Part shown: positions 58,556 through 64,000 of the stretch, one piece after another
Layout of the letters: each line of letters starts with the position of its first letter
Position numbering within the stretch: the first letter of the stretch is position 1
NCBI GenBank assembly: GCA_025666215.1
Contig: CP102593.1
Span: 248,001 to 312,000 of the forward strand
Reading direction: 5' to 3'
Length of the DNA: 64,000 bases
Source of the DNA: Xanthomonas campestris pv. phormiicola
GTDB taxonomy: Bacteria > Pseudomonadota > Gammaproteobacteria > Xanthomonadales > Xanthomonadaceae
Translations under genes and position numbers: made by a program
The notes under the pieces: generated by a model
What the model was told of the DNA's origin: nothing
The model's database searches: none
What the model saw: only the letters and a program-made list of their open reading frames with translations

Positions 58556-58848
58556 TCGCGCAGGCGCCCTTGGGGCGGGCACGCGCGCCGCCGGCGACGC
58601 AATGCCGTCACGGTGCGCGCCAGGCCCGGCAGGCGCCTGCGGCGGGGTGGTGTCGCGGAAATAATTAATTCATAGTTAGTAATTAAACTGCAGGCCCGAC
58701 GCCACCGCCGATCACGGTCGGCTTCGGCCTTTGCGCGGCCCATCGCCGCGTTCGGAACGGCACCCAGCGAGCCCGCCGCAGCGTCGACCTGCCGGCAATC
58801 GGCCCGTGCGTTGCCATTTTTTTCCTTTTTTGAATTGGGATAGAGACA
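58556..58848. other. promoter region of the GDPD gene
   Basis: 293 bp. The segment 58661-58690 is unusually AT-rich for this chromosome (AATAATTAATTCATAGTTAG), as expected of a promoter or curved DNA. No gene is supported. Confidence 0.4.
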
Positions 58849-59952
58849 ATGAAAACCAAGCTCGCTCTTCATCCGCTGGCCCGCGCCTGCCGCGTGCTGG
58901 CAGTCCTCACCACCCTGGCGGCGTTGCCGCAGCTGGCATTGGCTTCCTGTTACGAGGACGCCGCCACCAAGATGAGCCACATCCTGTTCAAGGACGGCAC
59001 CGGCAAGAGCGTGGTGCTGGCGCATCGCGGCCTGTGGGGCAGGTATTCGGGCATCGGCGACCTGCCGGAGAATTCGCGCGGCGCATTGCAGGCTGCCAAC
59101 GACCAATGCATGGATGGCGTCGAACTGGACGTCAAGATGACCAGCGACGGCGTGCCGGTGGTCCTGCACGACTACAACCTGGGTCGCACCACCAACGTGT
59201 GGACCGCGTTCCGCGGCGGCACCAAGTACAACCCGGCCAACAACATCGGTACCAATCCGGCGGTGAGCACGGTGCCGTGGTCCACGGTCGCGAAGCTGCT
59301 CCTGCTCACCCCCGACCGCCGCACCACCACCGGCTACCACGTGCCGCGCGTGGACGACTTGTTCGCCTACTACAAGGCGCACCGCCTGAGGACACCGATG
59401 GTGTTCGACATCAAGGACGCCGCCGCGGTACGCGCAGTGCGAAACGCCGCCGCCGGCGCGTTCCTGATCGCCGAAGGCAACTACGTCGCAGCCAAGGTCA
59501 ATGCGACGCTGTATCCGACCCGGGCGGCCTTCCGTGCCGATGGCGTTGGCATCGTCGCCATCCCGGTGTTCACCACCAACATGCTGACCAAGATCAACGT
59601 TGCCGACTCGATCCGGGCCTGGAGCGGAGAACGCAAGTCGATGGAGGTCAATGTCAAGCAGCTTGGCGGCCTGCTGCAGCGCGACGCCGACGGCTTGCGC
59701 GAGAGCGGGGCCCGCGTCGGCGTGTTCCAGGCGATCCCCGACGGTCCCGGCGGCGGGCTGTTCTACAGAAACACCGGCGCCTGCTGCTATCGCCTGTCGG
59801 ACCTGTATTTCGCCTATGCCGGCGGCCGCGACACCGCCGACAACCGTGGCGACCTCAACTACATCGTCAACCAGCAGGCCTTCGACCTGATCACCACCGA
59901 CGATCCGAAGACGGCGATCGCCTACCTGCGCGCGCGGCGCAAGCACGACTGA
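58849..59952 (+). CDS. secreted glycerophosphodiester phosphodiesterase
   Basis: A 367-residue protein with signal peptide (CRVLAVLTTLAALPQLALA). GDPD catalytic residues: His59 in LAHRGLWG, PENSRGAL, ELDVKMTSDGVPVVLHDYNLGRTTN with the metal-binding Glu and Asp and the second His. A long insertion lies between the catalytic strands. It hydrolyses glycerophosphodiesters outside the cytoplasm for phosphate or glycerol supply. TTTTTTTCC-rich leader precedes ATG 58849 with GGGATAGAG as a weak RBS. A hairpin terminator follows. Confidence 0.88.
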   Translation: MKTKLALHPLARACRVLAVLTTLAALPQLALASCYEDAATKMSHILFKDGTGKSVVLAHRGLWGRYSGIGDLPENSRGALQAANDQCMDGVELDVKMTSDGVPVVLHDYNLGRTTNVWTAFRGGTKYNPANNIGTNPAVSTVPWSTVAKLLLLTPDRRTTTGYHVPRVDDLFAYYKAHRLRTPMVFDIKDAAAVRAVRNAAAGAFLIAEGNYVAAKVNATLYPTRAAFRADGVGIVAIPVFTTNMLTKINVADSIRAWSGERKSMEVNVKQLGGLLQRDADGLRESGARVGVFQAIPDGPGGGLFYRNTGACCYRLSDLYFAYAGGRDTADNRGDLNYIVNQQAFDLITTDDPKTAIAYLRARRKHD

Positions 59953-59967
59953 GCCATTGCGTTCGCG

Positions 59968-59994
59968 CGGCCGGCCCTGACGGGCCGGCCGTTT
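59968..59994 (+). terminator. hairpin terminator after the GDPD gene
   Basis: Perfect 10-bp stem CGGCCGGCCC (59968-59977) and GGGCCGGCCG (59982-59991), loop TGAC, then TTT. Short T-run, so efficiency is uncertain. Confidence 0.7.
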
Positions 59995-60048
59995 CCGCCG
60001 CCGGCGCGCCTCCCGCGCCGTCCGCGCCCCCATTTCCAGGAATCGAAT

Positions 60049-60918
60049 ATGTCCCTGTCCTTCGCCAAGCATGGCGCCGCCGTCGCCTGCCTGCTGGCGG
60101 CCTGCCATATCGCCGCCGTGTCCGCCGCCGATCGCACCGGTGCCGATCCGGTGGTGCTGCGTGTGGGCGCCTTGCAGTTCACCGCCAGCCAATACCGCGC
60201 CCTGGCCGGCAACGACGCGGCAGCCGCCGCCGGCAGCGACGACCCCGCCGCGCTGCGCGAATTCGCCGACCGCGTGATCCTGCTCGAGCAGGCCCGCCAG
60301 CACCGTCTCGAACGCGATCCGGTGGTTGCCGCGCGCCTGCGCCAGGCCAAGGACGCGATCCTGGTCGAAGCGGCGATGGCCGCGCTGGCCAGCAACGCAC
60401 GCATCGACGAGGCGCAGGTGCAACAGCAGTTCAAGGCCCACCCCGGCGACTACGACGAATACCACCTCAGCCACATCTTCGTGGCCTTGCATCCGCAGGC
60501 CGACGCGCGCCGCGACCACGACCTGTCCGAGGCGCAGGCGCTGCAGCGCGCGCAAGCGCTCAAGCGGCAACTGGACGCCGGCGCCGATTTCGCGGCGCTG
60601 GCGCTGCGCGAATCGGACGACGGCGCCACCGCCGCGGACGGCGGGCAGCTTTCGGCCACGTTCGGCCGCTACCTGGCCGATCCGTTCGTCGCACCGGTAC
60701 AGCAGTTGGCGCTGAATCAGGTCTCCGCACCGGTACGCGGCGCCGACGGCTACCACCTGATCCGCCTGGACGCCAAGACCCAGGCCCGCTTCGACGCGGT
60801 GCGCGGGCAGATCGAAGTGCAGCTGCGCGAACAGGCCGCCGCGCAGGCGCTGCAGCAGTTGCGCCAGACCCATCCGCTGCGCTTCGACCACGCGGCGTAT
60901 GCCGCCGCAGCGCACTGA
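60049..60918 (+). CDS. periplasmic peptidyl-prolyl cis-trans isomerase, parvulin type
   Basis: A 289-residue protein: signal peptide to about residue 26, a SurA/PpiD-like helical domain (VILLEQARQHRLERDPVVAARLRQAKDAILVEAA), then a rotamase domain at about 140-240 (YHLSHIFVALHPQADA, ADFAALALRESDDG, GGQLSATFGRYL, GADGYHLIRLD). It would assist folding of exported proteins. Start ATG 60049 follows GGAAT weakly. The next gene starts 16 nt after its stop and may share the transcript. Confidence 0.9.
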   Translation: MSLSFAKHGAAVACLLAACHIAAVSAADRTGADPVVLRVGALQFTASQYRALAGNDAAAAAGSDDPAALREFADRVILLEQARQHRLERDPVVAARLRQAKDAILVEAAMAALASNARIDEAQVQQQFKAHPGDYDEYHLSHIFVALHPQADARRDHDLSEAQALQRAQALKRQLDAGADFAALALRESDDGATAADGGQLSATFGRYLADPFVAPVQQLALNQVSAPVRGADGYHLIRLDAKTQARFDAVRGQIEVQLREQAAAQALQQLRQTHPLRFDHAAYAAAAH

Positions 60919-60934
60919 GCGCGGCCGGCGCACG

Positions 60935-61801
60935 ATGCCAGGGGCTGGCTCGCCGCCGAGCGCCGCGCGCGCGCGCTTGTGCGTTGCCACCGTGGCGGCG
61001 GCGTGCGTGGTGCTGGCCATTGCGCTGTTGCGGCCGCCGGCGCCGGCAACGCGCGCCGGTTCCCCGGCGCCTCACGCCGTCGCCGCGGTGACGCGCGCGC
61101 CGCCGCAGACGCCGCCCGCCGTGGTCGCGGCAACCGCCAGGCAGCCGCCTTCGGCCTGGACCGCGGGCGTGGACGCGCAGCGCATGTACGCCATCGCCAT
61201 GCAGTACGAGGCGTGTCTGCAGCGCGCGCAGGCGCCGCTGCCCAGCGCGGTGCTGCCGCTCGGGATCGACGAGATGGACCGCGCGGCGGCGGCCGCGCAA
61301 CGCGCCGCCGAGCGCCAGCGCGGCGACGCCTGTGCCGGCATCGGCCGTGCGCAGTACGCGCAGATCGACACGATCCTGCGCAGCGCCGCCGCGCAGGGCG
61401 ACGCGGATGCGCAGCGCACGCTGCTGGCGCGCGACATGCGCAGCCTGCTGGAGCGCACCAGCGCCGGCCAGCGCCCCGGCGAACCGATCGCGCTGTCGGC
61501 GGCAGACCAGCGCGCGGCCGAGGCTGTCGTCGCCGGTCTGGAAACGCTGGCGTTGCGCGGCGACCGGCCGTCGATCGAGGCGCTGGCGCAAGTGCTGCAG
61601 TCGCCGCTGCCGGCCGTCGCCGACCCGGTCTACGCGGCGGCCTGGCGGCTGGCCGCGCGGCAGGCGCCGGGGCAGCCGTTTCCGCCGCCGGAGCGGCTGG
61701 CCGGCCGCGAGGAACTGCTCGACGGGCTGGATCCCACGCAGCAGCAGCAGGTGCTGGCACTGGCCCCGGACCTGTACGCGCAATGCTGTGCGCGGCGCTG
61801 A
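60935..61801 (+). CDS. membrane-anchored hypothetical protein
   Basis: A 288-residue protein. ATG 60935 opens a short cytoplasmic head and one membrane helix (LCVATVAAACVVLAIALL), followed by an Ala/Pro-rich linker and a helical periplasmic domain with conserved-looking Cys residues (YEACLQRAQ, GDACAGIGRAQY, YAQCCARR). I do not recognise a family. The position 16 nt after the parvulin gene suggests a link with protein folding in the periplasm, but no motif confirms it. Confidence 0.65.
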   Translation: MPGAGSPPSAARARLCVATVAAACVVLAIALLRPPAPATRAGSPAPHAVAAVTRAPPQTPPAVVAATARQPPSAWTAGVDAQRMYAIAMQYEACLQRAQAPLPSAVLPLGIDEMDRAAAAAQRAAERQRGDACAGIGRAQYAQIDTILRSAAAQGDADAQRTLLARDMRSLLERTSAGQRPGEPIALSAADQRAAEAVVAGLETLALRGDRPSIEALAQVLQSPLPAVADPVYAAAWRLAARQAPGQPFPPPERLAGREELLDGLDPTQQQQVLALAPDLYAQCCARR

Positions 61802-61888
61802 GCGGACCATGTCGCGGCCGGACCGGGTTGGCCGTCACCGCGGGCAGCGGTCAGAATACCGGCCGGCCGCCCCGTCACGGAATTCGCC

Positions 61889-62668
61889 TTGAAGATCGCC
61901 TCCTGGAACGTCAATTCGCTCAACGTGCGCCTGCCGCACCTGCAACAGTGGCTGGCGGCGTTCGCGCCGGACGTGGTCGGCATCCAGGAAACCAAGCTGG
62001 AGGACCACAAGTTCCCGGATGCGGCGCTGGCCGCGGCCGGCTACCGCAGCGTGTTCGCCGGGCAGAAGACCTACAACGGCGTGGCGATCCTGTCGCGCAT
62101 GCCGCTCAGCGACGTGCAGATCGGTGTGCCCGGGCTGGACGATGCGCAGCAGCGGGTCATCGCCGCCACCATCGGCGACCTGCGCATCGTCAACCTGTAC
62201 GTGGTCAACGGCCAGGACGTGGGCACCGACAAGTACGCCTACAAGCTGCGCTGGCTCGAGGCGGTGCACGACTGGCTCGCCGCCGAACTGCAGCGCCACC
62301 CGCGCATGCTGGTGCTGGGCGATTTCAACATCGCCCCGGACGCGCGCGACGTGCACGATCCGCTGGTGTGGAGCGACAACCACATCCTCACCTCCACCGC
62401 CGAGCGCGGCGCGCTGCACAGGCTGCAGGCGCTGGGCCTGCACGACGGCTTCCGCCTGCACCACGACGACGGCGGCATCTTCAGCTGGTGGGACTACCGC
62501 CAGGCCGGCTTCCGCCGCGACCTCGGCCTGCGCATCGACCTGACCCTGGTCTCCGACGCGCTGAAGGCACAGACGCGCGCGGCCGGCATCGACCGCGAAC
62601 CGCGGACCTGGGACCGCCCCAGCGACCACGCGCCGGCCTGGATCGAACTGGAGGAGGGCGGCGCGTGA
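61889..62668 (+). CDS. xthA: exodeoxyribonuclease III
   Basis: A 259-residue AP endonuclease/exonuclease. All motifs are present: KIASWNVNSLNVRLPHL, IQETKLEDHKFP with the metal-binding Glu, YVVNGQDVGTDKYAYKL, LGDFNIAPDARDVHDP, and the terminal PSDHAPAWIEL with the catalytic Asp-His. It acts at abasic sites in base-excision repair. The start is TTG 61889, which fits the family N-terminus exactly; no ATG is available nearby. The stop overlaps the GTG of the next gene. Confidence 0.95.
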   Translation: MKIASWNVNSLNVRLPHLQQWLAAFAPDVVGIQETKLEDHKFPDAALAAAGYRSVFAGQKTYNGVAILSRMPLSDVQIGVPGLDDAQQRVIAATIGDLRIVNLYVVNGQDVGTDKYAYKLRWLEAVHDWLAAELQRHPRMLVLGDFNIAPDARDVHDPLVWSDNHILTSTAERGALHRLQALGLHDGFRLHHDDGGIFSWWDYRQAGFRRDLGLRIDLTLVSDALKAQTRAAGIDREPRTWDRPSDHAPAWIELEEGGA

Positions 62669-63096
62669 ACGAACGTCATCCGCGCCGCTGGATCGACAAG
62701 GTCGGCGACACCGCGATCGCGCCGCTGCACCGGCTCAGCTGCCACTGCGGCGCGGTGCAGATCGACCTGGAACTGCCGCACGGCATCGTCGAGCCGCGCC
62801 GCTGCAACTGTTCGCTGTGCCGCCGCCGCGGCGCGATCGTCGCCTCGGTGCCGCTGGCCGCACTGCACGTGCGCGAGGGGGCCGACGCGTTGCGCCTGTA
62901 CCGCTTCAACACCCATACCGCGCAACATTATTTTTGCGGCGTGTGCGGGATCTACACGCATCACCAGCGCCGCTCCGATCCCAGCGAATACGGCTACAAC
63001 GTCGGCTGCCTGGACGGCGTGGATCCGTATGCGCTGGCCATCGCGGTGCCGGTCAGCGACGGCGTGCAGCATCCCGCCGACCGCGCCGCCCGGTGA
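62665..63096 (+). CDS. GFA-family protein (CENP-V/GFA zinc domain)
   Basis: A 143-residue zinc protein. Cysteine pattern of the family: CHCGAVQIDLELP, CNCSLCRRRG and FCGVCGIYTHH bind two zincs. Despite the family name (glutathione-dependent formaldehyde-activating), biochemical function is not established for most members. GTG 62665 lies within GTGA overlapping the xthA stop and follows GGAGGAGGG, so it is translationally coupled to xthA. Confidence 0.9.
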   Translation: MNERHPRRWIDKVGDTAIAPLHRLSCHCGAVQIDLELPHGIVEPRRCNCSLCRRRGAIVASVPLAALHVREGADALRLYRFNTHTAQHYFCGVCGIYTHHQRRSDPSEYGYNVGCLDGVDPYALAIAVPVSDGVQHPADRAAR

Positions 63097-63110
63097 GCGG
63101 CGCCGCAAAA

Positions 63111-63138
63111 GCAAACGCCCGGCGGACCGGGCGTTTGC
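63111..63138. terminator. bidirectional terminator between convergent genes
   Basis: Stem GCAAACGCCC (63111-63120) and GGGCGTTTGC (63129-63138) with an 8-nt loop. The A/T-containing ends give short T-runs on both strands. It separates the GFA-family gene (+) from the GlsB/YeaQ gene (-). Confidence 0.75.
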
Positions 63139-63162
63139 ACAGACCTGCGGAGGCGTTTGCGC

Positions 63163-63414
63163 CTAGCGCGCGCGGCCGCGGGTGAACAGGTTGACGATGG
63201 CCAGCAGGATTACCGCGCCGATCAACGAGTACAGGAACGTCCACAGCGTGATCGCCTGGTTGATGCCGCCGCCGAACAGCCAGCCGGCGATCAACGCGCC
63301 GACGATGCCGACGACGATATTCAGGATGATGCCCTGCTGTGCGTCACGGCGCATGATGATGCTGGCCAGCCAGCCCACGATGCCGCCGACGATCAACCAG
63401 ATGATGATGCCCAT
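63163..63414 (-). CDS. GlsB/YeaQ/YmgE family membrane protein
   Basis: An 83-residue inner-membrane protein with three helices and the transglycosylase-associated signature: IIIWLIVGGIVGWLASIIMRR, GIILNIVVGIVGALIAGWLFGG and SLIGAVILLAIVNLFTR. ATG 63414 is the family start. Often stress-induced; biochemical role unknown. Monocistronic. Confidence 0.92.
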   Translation of the reverse strand: MGIIIWLIVGGIVGWLASIIMRRDAQQGIILNIVVGIVGALIAGWLFGGGINQAITLWTFLYSLIGAVILLAIVNLFTRGRAR

Positions 63415-63543
63415 GGGTAAGACTCCTCGGTTCTGCCCGCACCGGGAGCGGTGTGGCGTGCGCCATTTAAGGAGCGCTGCCGTGAAGCGCCCGTGTACCC
63501 AGGCATGGCTGGCGCAGCGGCCATTGTGCGTTGTGGACGCTGC

Positions 63544-64000
63544 GTGAGCGGACCTGCCGAAGCGCCGTTGCGCCCGGATCCCCCCGATTGGCGGTTCGGC
63601 CCGGTGGCGCTGTGGTTGCGCACGCATCCGCCGCGCACGCCCGGCGAGGCGCAGGCGCGGCGGCTGCTGTCCGTCGAACTGGCCACGCCGGAGGCGCAAC
63701 TGCCGCTGCGCCGCGACGAACGCGGCCGGCCGTGGCTGCATGCGCCGTTGGCGCACGTGGGTGCCGGCTGGAGCCACAGCGGCGACTATCTGCTGGTGGC
63801 GATCGGCGCGCATGTGCGGCTGGGCGTGGACATCGAACACCAGCGCGCGCGGCCGCGGTTGCTGGAGCTGGCGCAGCGGTTCTTCCATCCCGAGGAGGTT
63901 GCGGCGTTGCATGCGCTGGCCGAGCCGGCGCGCGAAGCACTGTTCTTTCGTCTGTGGTGCGCCAAGGAGGCGCTGCTCAAGGCGCACGGCCACGGCTTGT
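63544..64000 (+). CDS. 4'-phosphopantetheinyl transferase (3' truncated by the window)
   Basis: The frame runs to the last base of the window and reads 152 codons from GTG 63544; ATG 63505 in the same frame is an alternative start. Sfp/HetI-type motifs are visible: WSHSGDYLLVAIGAHVRLGVDIEH with the Mg-binding Asp and Glu, and FFRLWCAKEALLKAHGHGL, the W-x-x-K-E-A-x-x-K signature. The enzyme activates acyl or peptidyl carrier proteins by adding the CoA phosphopantetheine arm. Its target is not evident from the window. Confidence 0.88.
   Translation, partial: MSGPAEAPLRPDPPDWRFGPVALWLRTHPPRTPGEAQARRLLSVELATPEAQLPLRRDERGRPWLHAPLAHVGAGWSHSGDYLLVAIGAHVRLGVDIEHQRARPRLLELAQRFFHPEEVAALHALAEPAREALFFRLWCAKEALLKAHGHGL

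Overview
The window is from a high-GC gammaproteobacterium, most likely a Xanthomonas species. The evidence is the combination of a tamA-tamB pair with native start overlaps, a putative cellobionate phosphorylase next to gluconokinase, an effector with the Xanthomonadales type IV secretion signal domain (XVIPCD), REP-like intergenic repeats, and the acs / LuxR-regulator / DcaP-type porin set. I did not try to resolve the species. No rRNA, tRNA or CRISPR array was seen.

Layout. 1-6,860 is a low-GC polymorphic toxin region: the 3' end of a CdiA/filamentous haemagglutinin gene broken by an in-frame amber codon, its candidate immunity gene, an orphan barnase-like toxin tail with a barstar, an orphan PD-(D/E)XK-type CdiA tip with its CdiI, an intact IS4-family insertion sequence, a lone immunity-like gene and a leftover CdiA fragment. 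7,047-17,136 is ordinary chromosome (secreted protein, alginate-lyase-like protein, YceH, GNAT, DinB, TamA, TamB). 17,244-23,493 is an Rhs locus whose body and toxin tip are separate secreted proteins. 23,868-32,185 holds an S46 peptidase, 3-methyladenine glycosylase, a 114-bp tandem repeat and a cellobionate catabolic cluster. 32,186-45,487 holds a membrane-anchored double AAA+ ATPase, an SLC5-type hybrid sensor kinase and a cluster of TPR-sulfotransferase, TonB-dependent receptor and two 2-oxoglutarate oxygenases. 45,514-49,511 has mntP with its manganese riboswitch and a T4SS effector/immunity pair. 49,608-55,782 is an acetate/organic acid module (crbR-like regulator, acs, porin, MFS). 55,933-64,000 has housekeeping genes (HAD phosphatase, aldehyde dehydrogenase, GDPD, parvulin, xthA, GFA-family protein, GlsB/YeaQ protein, partial phosphopantetheinyl transferase).

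How the genes work together. Three separate antibacterial competition systems sit here: contact-dependent inhibition modules, an Rhs toxin and a T4SS effector. The cellobionate transporter, phosphorylase and gluconokinase form a pathway for oxidised cellulose fragments. The sensor kinase at 34,931 and the LuxR regulator at 49,608 are not adjacent but resemble the CrbS/CrbR (MxtR/ErdR) pair that controls acs in other gammaproteobacteria. The sulfotransferase, receptor and hydroxylase cluster at 38,552-45,487 is the least understood conserved-looking group.

All functions are read from sequence motifs and family knowledge; no database search was possible.
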